A stretch of 64,000 nucleotides of DNA from an uncultured Treponema sp. (GTDB lineage Bacteria; Spirochaetota; Spirochaetia; Treponematales; Treponemataceae). The stretch lies in assembly GCA_947167745.1 (NCBI GenBank), contig CAMVJE010000005.1, positions 5,357 through 69,356 on the forward strand. The letters run 5' to 3'. Each line of letters starts with the position of its first letter. The first letter of the stretch is position 1. Position numbers and translations under genes: made by a program. Shown here piece by piece: positions 50,843-60,023 of this stretch. The notes beneath the pieces were generated by a model. That model did not search any database. It was not told the DNA's origin and was given only the letters and a program-made list of their open reading frames with translations.

Positions 50843-52081
50843 TTATTTATTTCGACATAAGTATATCAAAACTTCTGCTGCTTTAGTCATTTGCTCAAGG
50901 CTTGCCCATTCTGTCCGTGAATGGTAATTGTGGCCGCCGGTGAAGATGTTGGGTGTGGGGATTCCCATTTCCGTAAGGCGAGAGCCGTCCGTGCCGCCGC
51001 GAATTGGCGTAAAGACAGGCTCCACGCCAGCCGCCTTGTATGAGGCGACCAGCTTTTCGATTACATGAGGACATTTTGTAAAGCCATTTTTCATGTTGAG
51101 ATATTGCTGAGTGTGGGTGACCTTTGCCTTTCCGCCGAAAGATACAGCCGTAGCGAGGGCAATTTGCTCTACCAGAGATTTTCGATTTTCCATTCCTGCT
51201 TCTTCAAAATCCCGCAAAAAGAGAGTGACTTTCGCCCTTTCGATGGAGCCTTCAATGTTCATGGGGGCGTAAAATCCCTCGTAGCCCATAGTGGTTTCGG
51301 GAGCTTGCTGCCGTGGAAGATTTGTGACGAAATTTGAAGCCATGGTGATTGCGTTTACCAGCTTTCCCCTAGCAGTGCCAGTGTGGGTTGAAACTCCCGT
51401 GAATTCAATTTCGCTTTTAAAGGCATTAAAGCATTCGGTTTCAAGCTCGCCGATATGGCCGCCGTCAACGGTGTAGGCATATTTTGACTTGATGAGATTA
51501 AGTGGAACATTGTCCATTCCATGACCTGTTTCTTCGTCTGGAGAAAAGCAGACTTCAATCTGACCGTGAGGAATTTTGTTCTGGACAATGTATTCAAGCG
51601 CCGACATAATTTCTGCGACTCCAGCCTTATCGTCAGCACCGAGCAGGGTATTTCCATCGCTGGTGATTATTGTTTCGTGATTTTTGCCTGCAAGTGAGAG
51701 GGCAGAATCTTCATCTGGATTTAAGATATCGCCTGAAGCCAGGGTAATTTTTGAGCCGTCGTAATTCTTGTGAATCTGAGGATTTACATGCTGGCCGCTT
51801 ACTTCTTCAACAGTGTCTATGTGGGCGAGAAGGCAGAAAGGCTCTTCTTTACAGCCAGTCGTGGCGGGAAGTAGAGCGTAGACATAGCATTTTTCTGTGA
51901 CCTGAACATCTTTTAAGCCTAGTGCTTTTAATTCTGATTCCAGAAGATGAGCTAAATCAAACTGGCGGTCAGTGGACGGTTGTACTCCAGAATCAGCAGA
52001 AGCGGAATCCGAAGTCGTCCAAATCTGAACATAGCGTAAAAATCGCTCCAAAAGCGGTGATTGTAATTCCCCTGTACCCAT
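50843..52081 (-). CDS. pepT: Peptidase T (aminotripeptidase)
   Basis: The 412-residue M20 metallopeptidase has the zinc/catalytic motifs FCLLAHIDTVEEVSG, LLGADDKAGVAEIMSALEYI and VCFSPDEETGHGMDNV, the dimerisation domain after ECFNAFKSEIEFTGVSTHTGTARGKLVNA, and a last ligand in FTGGHNYHSRTEW. It removes N-terminal residues from tripeptides in the cytoplasm, matching the peptide importer at 24.9 kb. TATAAT is six bases before the ATG. Confidence 0.97.
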   Translation of the reverse strand: MGTGELQSPLLERFLRYVQIWTTSDSASADSGVQPSTDRQFDLAHLLESELKALGLKDVQVTEKCYVYALLPATTGCKEEPFCLLAHIDTVEEVSGQHVNPQIHKNYDGSKITLASGDILNPDEDSALSLAGKNHETIITSDGNTLLGADDKAGVAEIMSALEYIVQNKIPHGQIEVCFSPDEETGHGMDNVPLNLIKSKYAYTVDGGHIGELETECFNAFKSEIEFTGVSTHTGTARGKLVNAITMASNFVTNLPRQQAPETTMGYEGFYAPMNIEGSIERAKVTLFLRDFEEAGMENRKSLVEQIALATAVSFGGKAKVTHTQQYLNMKNGFTKCPHVIEKLVASYKAAGVEPVFTPIRGGTDGSRLTEMGIPTPNIFTGGHNYHSRTEWASLEQMTKAAEVLIYLCRNK

Positions 52082-52087
52082 GAGGAA

Positions 52088-52093
52088 ATTATA
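52088..52093 (-). promoter_or_regulatory. -10 box 6 nt before pepT (leaderless candidate)
   Basis: The minus strand reads TATAAT, TTCCTC, then the pepT ATG at 52081. Confidence 0.45.
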
Positions 52094-52101
52094 TCAGAAA
52101 G

Positions 52102-54204
52102 CTAAAGCTTTTTCGAGTCTTTAAGGACATCAATCACGCCCTCTGGAGTTTTTGCTTGCAGAAGGGCAGTCCGTATTTCTTCGTGCATAAGGGCGCCGCT
52201 AAAGGCCGCCATTGCCCGCATAAGTGGATTTGAGCCGTTTATCGGAGAAACGAGCATGACGAAAATTTGCGCGGGCTTTCCGTCCATGGAGTTGAAATCC
52301 ACGCCGTCCGCTTTGATTCCGATGGCAACGCAGGTTTCTTTTACGCCGTCCGTTTTGGCGTGGGGGATGGCGATTCCTTTTTCAAGGCCTGTACTCATTG
52401 TTTTTTCTCTTTCCACAAGTGAAATTTTAACTAGTTCGCGGTTTTCAACATTTCCTGACTGACAGAGCAGGGTGATTAATTCTTCAAAAATCTCTTCTTT
52501 TGTGTTTCCTTTGAGATTGACGGAGATACAAGCTGGGTTGAGGTATCGTGTCATTGAATTTGTGACCCGGTTTTCGGGACTTGCAAAGCCGTATTGAAGG
52601 GAAGCGGTGTTTTTAAGGGCAGAAAGTGACTGCATGGATTTATTCAGTCGCAGCATGATTTCGTAAAGTTCTCCCTTGACGAAGCCCATGTCCTTTTCAT
52701 CAGTTTCGATAACGAGTTTTGTGTCTTCTTCCCGGAGAGAAATTGCCGTATCGCCGCGACGAGCCGTGCAGATTCCGTCGGTGATATTCATCATCTGAAC
52801 ATAAAAGCCTTCCGCCCGCAAGTCCCTGTGTAAAATATCCATGACCAGATGGGTAAGTTCCTGATTTTTAAAATCCCATTCAAAAATTTGACTTTCTGAA
52901 GATGCGACTTCTTTTTTTGTTCCCCGGCCTTTGATTGAAAGGGAGACATTGAGGATTGGAGGAGCTACAAGAGTGGTCACAAGAGTCATCAAAATCACCA
53001 CGCCGAACAAATCCTGATTAACGATGGGAAGCCCGGATGCATCTTTTGCCGTAAGACCGATTCCTGCGATGATGAGGGCAACTTCTCCTCGTGGAATCAT
53101 GCCCGATCCGATTCTAAATCCGCCTTTGATGTTGAAGCCCAAGCCCAAAGCCGGAAGACCGCAGCCCAAGAGTTTTGAAAAGACAGCAAGAAGGGTGTAA
53201 ATGCCACCGCAAATCAGGACATTTCGGCTGAAAAGTTTGGTGATGTCCACGCTCATGCCTGTTACCGCAAAGAAAATCGGAACGAAGAATTTGTAGAGGG
53301 AGTGGATTTTTTCCTGAATGACCGGGGCAATGTCCGTGCCGGAAAGTGCAAGACCCGTGGTGTAGGCTCCGATAATCATGGCTATGCTTTCTTTTTCGAA
53401 AAATCCCGCAAGAAGGAAGGCAACGCCCAGGGCCGCGATTGAAAAATCCGTAGCTCCGCCGAATAAACGGACAAAGCGGGCGATTTTTTTGGAAAGAAGG
53501 ATAAAAACGACCGTCGCCACAAGCCAGATTCCGAAAGCTTTGAGAGCAATCAGTCCGATTTTACCGCCAGAAAGAGCTGCCCCGCTTCCCAGAGCCGAAA
53601 CGATTCCCATGACAACGGCGAGAAGAACGATTCCCAAAACATCGTCGAAGACCGCCGCCGCAAGGATTGTGACTCCCTCCGGGGAATCCATTTTCTTTTT
53701 GTCAGAGAGGATGCGGGCGGTGATTCCCACGGAAGTCGCAGTAGACATGATTCCCAAAAAAAGACATTTTATGTCAAAAAGACCTGAGCATTCGATTCCC
53801 AAAACCGGAAGAATGAGCATGGCACAGCCCGCACCAAAGAAGAAGGAGACGACGACTCCGCCCAAACCGATGATTCCGCCTGAAACCGAATATTTGATGA
53901 AAAGAGAAAGGTCTGTTTCCAGGCCGGAAGAAAAAAGCAAGATAATAGAGGCAATCTGTGAGAAAGCGTACAATTCCGGGGAGACTGCCCCCGCCAAAGA
54001 TTCTGTTACGCCAAAAAGACCGTGGGGAAAGCCAGGGAGAGAAAGACCGCCCAAGGCGAAAGGCCCGATTATGATGCCGGAAATAAGTTCGCCCAATACA
54101 GAGGGGATTCCCACGCGAGATGCCAGTTTTCCGAAAATCCGTGCGGCAAAGATGATGACAGCGAGCTGAAAAACAAGATTCGTGATGATTTCTGTAATAT
54201 CCAT
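52102..54204 (-). CDS. CPA2-type cation/proton antiporter fused to a PTS EIIA domain
   Basis: The 700-residue protein has about 12-13 membrane segments (residues ~5-420) of the KefB/NhaS3 type, with GELISGIIIGPFALG near the start and the ion-site region FGVVILMTLVTTLVAPP. A ~130-residue linker domain and a PTS EIIA type-2 domain (about 555-700) follow. The EIIA phospho-acceptor is His615 in GIAIPHAKTDG. Fusions like this could connect ion exchange to the phosphorylation state of the sugar PTS. TATAAT is eight bases before the ATG. Confidence 0.92.
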   Translation of the reverse strand: MDITEIITNLVFQLAVIIFAARIFGKLASRVGIPSVLGELISGIIIGPFALGGLSLPGFPHGLFGVTESLAGAVSPELYAFSQIASIILLFSSGLETDLSLFIKYSVSGGIIGLGGVVVSFFFGAGCAMLILPVLGIECSGLFDIKCLFLGIMSTATSVGITARILSDKKKMDSPEGVTILAAAVFDDVLGIVLLAVVMGIVSALGSGAALSGGKIGLIALKAFGIWLVATVVFILLSKKIARFVRLFGGATDFSIAALGVAFLLAGFFEKESIAMIIGAYTTGLALSGTDIAPVIQEKIHSLYKFFVPIFFAVTGMSVDITKLFSRNVLICGGIYTLLAVFSKLLGCGLPALGLGFNIKGGFRIGSGMIPRGEVALIIAGIGLTAKDASGLPIVNQDLFGVVILMTLVTTLVAPPILNVSLSIKGRGTKKEVASSESQIFEWDFKNQELTHLVMDILHRDLRAEGFYVQMMNITDGICTARRGDTAISLREEDTKLVIETDEKDMGFVKGELYEIMLRLNKSMQSLSALKNTASLQYGFASPENRVTNSMTRYLNPACISVNLKGNTKEEIFEELITLLCQSGNVENRELVKISLVEREKTMSTGLEKGIAIPHAKTDGVKETCVAIGIKADGVDFNSMDGKPAQIFVMLVSPINGSNPLMRAMAAFSGALMHEEIRTALLQAKTPEGVIDVLKDSKKL

Positions 54205-54212
54205 AGTAATTG

Positions 54213-54218
54213 ATTATA
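54213..54218 (-). promoter_or_regulatory. -10 box 8 nt before the antiporter gene
   Basis: The minus strand reads TATAAT, eight bases, then the ATG at 54204. No ribosome site. Confidence 0.4.
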
Positions 54219-54306
54219 CTATCATCTTTTTGAAAATAATGTAATACTTTTGAATATTTTTGGGAAATTTTGCAAAGTTTGCGCTTTGGTTGAAGAGGGA
54301 TGAATT

Positions 54307-55317
54307 TTATTCGTCTGCCATTTCCCAGAATTTCTTCGCGGCAAGAATGATTCTGTCGCCGATTCTCACATTTTCGCAGGAAATCGTGTCAAAATCCGCG
54401 GTGATGATTTCTTTTTCGCTGCTGCTGTCGCTCTGAATCACGAAACGGCTTTTGCTTCCCAAAAATTCCTCGGATAAGACCGTGCCTGAAAGCAGGATTT
54501 TGTCGGCTGGCAGGAGATTTTTTTCGTAGGCGGGAGACTGGGGCGCGATTTCAAACCATTCCGGGCGAATCATGAGCGATTTCTCTCCCTTTTTTACAAA
54601 ATTAGCCTTTCCCACAAAGTCTGCCACAAAAGAATTTTCCGGCTCAAAGTAAATTTCTTTAGGGCTTCCTTCCTGAAGTAGTCTGCCGTTATCAATGACA
54701 GCAATTTTTGTAGAAAGGGAGAGGGCTTCTTCCTGATCGTGAGTCACATAAACCGTGGTGATTTTAAGCTTCTGCTGGATTTCTTTAAGTTCCTCACGGA
54801 CTTTTGTGCGGAGTTTAGTGTCCAGCGAGGAAAGAGGCTCGTCCATGAGAAGAATTTTTGGCTTTAAAACAAGGGCGCGGGCAAGGGCGACCCGCTGCTG
54901 TTGACCACCACTAAGTTCATTAGGGAAGCGCTCAAGCAAATCTTCGATTCCAAGGGCAGATGCGATTTCAAGAACCTTGCCTTCACTTTCTGTTTTTGAG
55001 AATTTTTGAATTTTTAGCCCGTAGGCGATATTTTGAGCTACCGGAAGATGGGGGAAGAGAGCATAATCTTGAAAAACCATGCCGACTTTTCTTTCATTTA
55101 CTTCGATTCCCTTCTGATTTACGCCGTCAATGAGAATTTCCCCGGAAGAAGGCTCCAGAAATCCCGAAATAAGGCGGAGAAGGGTGGTTTTGCCGCATCC
55201 GCTCGGCCCCAAAAGCGTGGTGAAGCTGCCTTCTTCGACTCTAAGAGAAATTTTGTCAACTGCAAGAGTGTTCCCGAAAGAGAAAGAGACATTTTTTAGT
55301 TCAAGTTTTGTATTCAT
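54307..55317 (-). CDS. Iron(III)-type ABC transporter, ATP-binding protein
   Basis: A 336-residue ATPase starting at MNTKLELKNVSF, whose ATG overlaps the patatin stop (ATGA). A longer reading frame upstream is an artefact within the patatin gene. It has a Walker A GPSGCGKTT, signature LSGGQQQRV and Walker B LLMDEPLSSLDTKLR. A C-terminal TOBE-like domain (MIRPEWFEI ... GTVLSEEFLGSKSRFVIQ) is typical of FbpC/PotA-type ATPases. It is the last gene of the operon. Confidence 0.93.
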   Translation of the reverse strand: MNTKLELKNVSFSFGNTLAVDKISLRVEEGSFTTLLGPSGCGKTTLLRLISGFLEPSSGEILIDGVNQKGIEVNERKVGMVFQDYALFPHLPVAQNIAYGLKIQKFSKTESEGKVLEIASALGIEDLLERFPNELSGGQQQRVALARALVLKPKILLMDEPLSSLDTKLRTKVREELKEIQQKLKITTVYVTHDQEEALSLSTKIAVIDNGRLLQEGSPKEIYFEPENSFVADFVGKANFVKKGEKSLMIRPEWFEIAPQSPAYEKNLLPADKILLSGTVLSEEFLGSKSRFVIQSDSSSEKEIITADFDTISCENVRIGDRIILAAKKFWEMADE

Positions 55318-56159
55318 TTCAAAAACTCCATGAGTTTCGTAAGATTTTCCTGCATTGAAAGCCTGCCCAGGTCGTACACGCGCTGAAGCTCGTCGGGATT
55401 GTTTTCGGTACGGCTGATTCCAAGAGAAGCTTGCGGACAAATCACAAAGCATTTGCCGGCCGCTTCCTGCTCAAAGACATAAGCTTTTTCCTGATTGTAA
55501 ACTTCGTGGCGGTGGAGCATGGCTTCGTATAATTTGGGATATTTTCGCAGGCTGAATTTCATCAGTTTGAGTGCAGACCCCGGTTCTTTAACAAAGTCGC
55601 GTGCTTGTGTCAGAACGACGAGATTTTTTTGATAACCCATGTTCTCGAAAGCTTTGAGCGGAATCGAATCTGTCATACCGCCGTCCAAAAGCTCGTAGCC
55701 GTCGATTTTAACAATGTGAGAGACAAGCGGCATACTGGCACTGGCTCGCATCCATGTCAAATCTTTTTCGTCGCAGGTGGCAAGTTCTTTGTAAACAGGC
55801 TGGCCGGTGCGACAATCCGAAGCCACGACATAAAATTTAAGGGGATTTGAGCGGTATGTTTCGTAGTCAAAAAGGTCAAGCTTGTTAGGAAGAACATTGT
55901 AACAAAAATCAGCGCCGTAAAGGTCGCCTGTCAAAAGAAGGGAGCGCAAGGAACAATATCGCCAGTCGTGGGCAAAGCGTTTGTTGTAGCGGATAGCCCG
56001 GCCAATCTGCTTTGACTTAAAATTGCAGCCAAAAGTAGCCCCCGCCGAAACTCCAATCGCGCCGTCAAAAGTGATTCCATTCTCCAACAAAACATCGCAA
56101 ACGCCAGCCGTGAACATCCCGTGCATGGCACCGCCTTCCATAACCAGACCTTTTTTCAT
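55314..56159 (-). CDS. Patatin-like phospholipase within the iron-type ABC operon
   Basis: A 281-residue protein starting at MKKGLVMEGGAMHGMFTAGVCDVLLENG, behind an AGGTGA site. The catalytic dyad is Ser in GVSAGATFG (about residue 39) and Asp in LLDGGMTDSIPL (about 163). The oxyanion motif is EGGAMHG, where most relatives of the YjjU branch have R instead of H. It likely hydrolyses acyl chains from lipids. Its start overlaps the permease stop and its stop overlaps the ATPase start, so it is locked into the transporter operon. Confidence 0.93.
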   Translation of the reverse strand: MKKGLVMEGGAMHGMFTAGVCDVLLENGITFDGAIGVSAGATFGCNFKSKQIGRAIRYNKRFAHDWRYCSLRSLLLTGDLYGADFCYNVLPNKLDLFDYETYRSNPLKFYVVASDCRTGQPVYKELATCDEKDLTWMRASASMPLVSHIVKIDGYELLDGGMTDSIPLKAFENMGYQKNLVVLTQARDFVKEPGSALKLMKFSLRKYPKLYEAMLHRHEVYNQEKAYVFEQEAAGKCFVICPQASLGISRTENNPDELQRVYDLGRLSMQENLTKLMEFLK

Positions 56160-57769
56160 AAAATCACCTGTTTTCCTTTCTTTCCTTTCCCCAGTTTTAT
56201 TAACAGTCTTCCCGCAAGCAAGACAGCGAAAGTCAGTGTCGTAAGTACTGTGGCTAGTGCTGCTGCTTTCCCCCATTCCCCCTGCTCGGCAAGATTGAGT
56301 ATTTTGATTGAAGCGAGTGGAGTGTTGAATGAGACGAGGAATATGACTGCGCTGATTGTTCCAACACCGCGGACAAAATCGTAAATAAATGAAGAGAAAA
56401 TACCACCGGAACTAAGTGGGGCAAGAATGCTGGTGAGAACTTGTAATTTGTTTGCTCCAAGCGAACGTGCTCCATCGTCCAGACTGCTTTTTATTTGAGA
56501 AAAGACCGTTGAAATGATTCTGTAAGAAAATGGCATGAAGCCAATGGTCATGGCGATTACAATCATAAGGGCCGAAAAATGAATGTTCAGCCGGTTGGAA
56601 GCAAGAGAAAGGGCAAGGCCGAAAAGGGAGCCTGGAACAGCCGCCGGAATCTGGGCGCAGACATCCAGGTATTTTTTGCAAGGCAGCCTTGTGCGTGAGA
56701 CGAAAAATGAGATTAGAAGGGCGATTATCGTACTAAAAATGGCCGCGATGAAGGCGAAAAAAATGGAATTTCGTAATTCTCTGCCGTATTTTCCAATCAT
56801 TTTGATGTGGTCGACTGTGAAAGTCGTATTGATACCCCAAATTTTTTGAAAAGCTCCCGCAAGAATGGCCGCAAACTGAGCCAAAACCAAAAGCGATATG
56901 ACTGAGCAGAAAAGAGTGAGGAAAATCCTGGTGACGGGAGATGACCTTTTTTCGGGAAGGGGGCTTCCTTTTTGACCGATGGTTGCAAATTTTGCTTCCT
57001 GTTTTTTCATCAGCCGGTTCTGGAGGATGAATAAAATAACTGAAGGAATGACTAGAATTATTCCGAGAACGGCACTTGTGCCCGCGCTGACCCAACCTGT
57101 GAGTTGAGTGTAGACTTCAACGGCAAGTACACGAAAGCGGCCTGCTACAATCATTGGATTTCCGAAATCGCTTAAAACAGAGACTGCAATAAAAAGGGCT
57201 GCTGATAAAATGCCGTTTGCGCAAAGTGGAATCGTAACGGTGAGGGCAATGCGTGCTTTTGAAGCTCCCATTGAGCGTGCAGCCTGTTCAAGAGAAGGAT
57301 TAATACGACGCAGAACCTGAGAGCATATTAAATAAGAAATCGGGAAAAAGCAGAGAACCTGAGCGATTAAAAGCCCCCAGAATCCATAAAGACTTACATC
57401 CAGACCCAGTAGCGTTTTGGTGATAAATCCTTGACGGCCGAATAGAAGGATGAAGGAAAGACCGCCGACAAAAGGTGGAGTCATTAGATGCATAATCGGA
57501 ATTAGACCGAAAATCTTTTTAAAAGGAATATCAGCCTTAACGACCGCATAAGCAAAAATGTAGCCGACAAGAACTGAAAGGACTGTGGAAGAAAGACACT
57601 CTAAAAGTGTGTTGAGCATGGCTCTGTGCCAGACACTGGAAGAAAGGACTGAAATAAAATCTTTGAGTCTTGGAGTGAGAGCGACATTGAGAAGAGGAAA
57701 AAGAACACAAGCCGTGACTATAAAAATCACGGCCCCATGCAGAATTTTTATTTTACTGATTTTGACCAT
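56156..57769 (-). CDS. Iron(III)-type ABC transporter, double permease
   Basis: The 537-residue protein has two fused permease halves, each with about six helices. Coupling loops are LEQAARSMGASKARIALTVTIPLC and LDDGARSLGANKLQVLTSILAPLS, as in FbpB/SfuB. The start overlaps the binding-protein gene by 22 bases, implying coupled translation. A shorter start is not obvious. Confidence 0.93.
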   Translation of the reverse strand: MVKISKIKILHGAVIFIVTACVLFPLLNVALTPRLKDFISVLSSSVWHRAMLNTLLECLSSTVLSVLVGYIFAYAVVKADIPFKKIFGLIPIMHLMTPPFVGGLSFILLFGRQGFITKTLLGLDVSLYGFWGLLIAQVLCFFPISYLICSQVLRRINPSLEQAARSMGASKARIALTVTIPLCANGILSAALFIAVSVLSDFGNPMIVAGRFRVLAVEVYTQLTGWVSAGTSAVLGIILVIPSVILFILQNRLMKKQEAKFATIGQKGSPLPEKRSSPVTRIFLTLFCSVISLLVLAQFAAILAGAFQKIWGINTTFTVDHIKMIGKYGRELRNSIFFAFIAAIFSTIIALLISFFVSRTRLPCKKYLDVCAQIPAAVPGSLFGLALSLASNRLNIHFSALMIVIAMTIGFMPFSYRIISTVFSQIKSSLDDGARSLGANKLQVLTSILAPLSSGGIFSSFIYDFVRGVGTISAVIFLVSFNTPLASIKILNLAEQGEWGKAAALATVLTTLTFAVLLAGRLLIKLGKGKKGKQVIL

Positions 57770-58752
57770 TTATCCAGAACTTCCGACTTTTGGGCGGATG
57801 CTTTCTGTGTATTGTAATCAATTAAATCTAAATCGGCAACGGGAATTGTGCCTTCAATAGATTTTGCCTCCGGATTGACTGGAGTTGTGTAAGTAAGTGA
57901 ACTCATAAGGCTTTGTGCTTCAGGTGAAAGCATAAAATCCACGAATTTTTTTGCCGGAACGAGATTTTTTGTATTCTTTAAGATTGATATGCAGTCAACA
58001 TCGCCAACTGACTTTGGCGGTGCAATCGGTTTAACATTAAATCCCTGAGCATTGTATTTTGCGAGTGCGTGGAGGTAAGAGACTCCAATGGCATATTCGC
58101 CACTTCCGAGTAATTTTGCTGGTGCACTGCCTGAATCCGGAAACTGACCAACATTTTTTGTGAGGGCAAGAAGATATTCCCAGCCTTTTTCGTCACCGAG
58201 ACGCTGGAGCTGATTCTGAACGAAGAGGTAGCCAGTGCTTGAAGCTACTGGATTTGTCATTACGATTTCGCCTTTAAAAGCTGGATTAAGCAGGTCGTCC
58301 CAAGATGAAGGAAGCGGAATCTCAGGAAATTTTTCGGCAAATCGTTTTTCGTTTACGCCGATGCCAAGAGTGAGTACACAGAAACCTGTCCAGCTGTTGT
58401 CAGAAGCAATTGCATAGGAGGGAAGATTTTTTGCCAGCGGAGAGGCATAGTTTTCAAGAGCGCCTTCTTTTGCCGCCTGAATGTGGTAGCTTGAAGCTCC
58501 GCCCAGCAGAATATCAGCCTGAGGATTATCTTTTTCGGTGATGACGCGGTTTACGAGTTCACCTGTTGTAGCGCGGAGATAGCTTACAGGGATACCTGTT
58601 TTTTCGGTAAAAAGTTTTGTGAGGGCTTCTGTTTCTTCGTCATGGATGATTGAATAAATGCGTAGTTCTTGATTTGATGATTTCTGGCATCCACTGAGTG
58701 AAAGCGAAGTGATTAAAAGAATTGATGAGAGAATAAATGAAAAATTTTTCAT
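57748..58752 (-). CDS. Iron(III)-type ABC transporter, substrate-binding lipoprotein
   Basis: A 334-residue binding protein. I choose MKNFSFILSS at 58752 because a GGGGAGG ribosome site lies just upstream, inside the longer frame. The signal peptide ends in LSLSGC (Cys22). The body has IHDEETEALTKLFTEKTGIPVSYLRATTGELVNRV, SDNSWTGFCVLTLGIGVNEK and FKGEIVMTNP, as in FbpA/FutA-type proteins. The usual pair of iron-binding Tyr is not evident, so the ligand could be another oxyanion or metal complex. Confidence 0.9.
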   Translation of the reverse strand: MKNFSFILSSILLITSLSLSGCQKSSNQELRIYSIIHDEETEALTKLFTEKTGIPVSYLRATTGELVNRVITEKDNPQADILLGGASSYHIQAAKEGALENYASPLAKNLPSYAIASDNSWTGFCVLTLGIGVNEKRFAEKFPEIPLPSSWDDLLNPAFKGEIVMTNPVASSTGYLFVQNQLQRLGDEKGWEYLLALTKNVGQFPDSGSAPAKLLGSGEYAIGVSYLHALAKYNAQGFNVKPIAPPKSVGDVDCISILKNTKNLVPAKKFVDFMLSPEAQSLMSSLTYTTPVNPEAKSIEGTIPVADLDLIDYNTQKASAQKSEVLDKWSKSVK

Positions 58753-58788
58753 GGATTTGAACCTCCCCATGTTTTTTTATTGCCTAGT

Positions 58789-58817
58789 AATTTAGTGTGA
58801 AATATCATTTTATGCAA
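58789..58817 (-). promoter_or_regulatory. Promoter of the iron-type ABC operon
   Basis: The minus strand reads TTGCAT (58817-58812), 17 bases, TAAATT (58794-58789). The transcript would start about 30 nt before the ATG and carry the GGGGAGG site. No Fur box was identified. Confidence 0.4.
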
Positions 58818-58889
58818 TAGTAAGTATATACCGGAAGTTACTGAAGACATAGCTGGCTTTCTGCCCTTTAAAAAAAGAAATCTTTCCAT

Positions 58890-58895
58890 TAAAAT
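58890..58895 (+). promoter_or_regulatory. -10-like box 7 nt before era (leaderless candidate)
   Basis: TAAAAT, CATTTCT, then the ATG at 58903. Confidence 0.4.
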
Positions 58896-58902
58896 CATTT
58901 CT

Positions 58903-59859
58903 ATGAATGAGAAAATCGACAAAATCGAAGAAAATGAATCAGAATTGAATGAAAATATCGTTCAGCCTCCTGTAGGAGAAAAAACTGCCCTTGTTACGAT
59001 AATCGGCCGTCCTTCTGCCGGTAAATCTACATTCCTTAATACCGCGGCGGGAGAGCCTGTTTCAATTGTAAGTGCAATGCCGCAGACTACGAGGAATGCA
59101 ATCCGTGGTATAGTAAATACATCTCTCGGGCAGCTCGTTTTTGTTGATACTCCGGGCTATCATGATTCAGAAAAGAAAATGAATCTGCGCATGAGAAATA
59201 TTGTAGCCGACCAGCTTGATTCCAGCGACCTTGTGCTTTACATAATTGATTCCACCCGTAACTGCGCCGAAGAAGAAAGAATGATTGCAGAAATTCTTGA
59301 GTCTCATCAGGATAAGCTCGTTATTGCCCTTAATAAGGTTGATGAAAAAAATCCGCTGTTGGAACATGCGCGAAAATTCATAAAAGCACATTTACCTTTA
59401 GTTCCTGAAAAACGAATTCTTGAAATGTCGGCAAAAAATGACACAGGAATCAATGAAGTCCTTAAAGCCCTTTACGATATGGCAAAAGTCGCGCCGCATC
59501 TTTACAGCGAGGAATTTTACACAGACCAGGAAGTTGACTTCCGAATTGCCGAAGTAATCCGTGAGCAGGCAATCAACCGCCTTGATCAGGAAGTTCCTCA
59601 TGCTGTTTATGTGCAGATTGCAGACATGGAAATGAAAACTCCGAATAAAATGTGGTGCCGGGCTTTCCTTTGTGTCGAAAAAGAAAGCCAGAAAGGAATC
59701 GTTATCGGAAAAGGTGCCCAGATGATTAAGACTATCCGCGTTGAAAGCATCAAAGCCCTTAGAAAGATTTTTGACTACAAAATCGACCTTGATCTGCAGG
59801 TTAAAGTAGACAAAAACTGGCGCCAGCGTGATGCAACGCTTAATAAATTGCTGAAATAA
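58903..59859 (+). CDS. era: Ribosome-assembly GTPase Era
   Basis: The 318-residue GTPase has G1 GRPSAGKS (35-42), G2 T-T-R in MPQTTRNAIRGI, G3 DTPGYH and G4 NKVD, followed by a C-terminal KH domain (VIGKGAQMIKTIRVESIKALRKIFDYKIDLDLQVKVDKNWR). It checks the 3' end of 16S rRNA. An acidic N-terminal extension of ~28 residues is longer than usual. TAAAAT is seven bases before the ATG with no ribosome site. Confidence 0.96.
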   Translation: MNEKIDKIEENESELNENIVQPPVGEKTALVTIIGRPSAGKSTFLNTAAGEPVSIVSAMPQTTRNAIRGIVNTSLGQLVFVDTPGYHDSEKKMNLRMRNIVADQLDSSDLVLYIIDSTRNCAEEERMIAEILESHQDKLVIALNKVDEKNPLLEHARKFIKAHLPLVPEKRILEMSAKNDTGINEVLKALYDMAKVAPHLYSEEFYTDQEVDFRIAEVIREQAINRLDQEVPHAVYVQIADMEMKTPNKMWCRAFLCVEKESQKGIVIGKGAQMIKTIRVESIKALRKIFDYKIDLDLQVKVDKNWRQRDATLNKLLK

Positions 59860-59907
59860 TTCTATGTAAGCAATCAAGCGGGGACATTCGCTAAAAGTCC
59901 GAAAATG

Positions 59908-60008
59908 CTTTTGAAAATGGCGGAATCAGGGTTCCAAAACAAACTCGCCTGAGCTTTGCTCACAGCGATGTTTGATTTTGGGTTCCCGATGGGAGCCATT
60001 TTCAAAAG
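59908..60008. repeat. 101-bp nested hairpin between era and rpiA
   Basis: CTTTTGAAAATGGC (59908-59921) is the exact inverse of GCCATTTTCAAAAG (59995-60008). Inside, CCAAAACAAACTCGC faces GCGATGTTTGATTTTGG with two single-base bulges, around a central TGAGC-TTT-GCTCA. It lies between convergent genes and may end transcription both ways. Confidence 0.65.
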
Positions 60009-60023
60009 AAATATTCAGAAAAA

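Noticed and set aside
53378..54169. A 263-codon frame opposite the antiporter gene
   Set aside because: Its composition (Arg/Pro/Lys/Thr-rich, no motif) is that of the antisense of a hydrophobic protein. The antiporter frame is clearly the real one.
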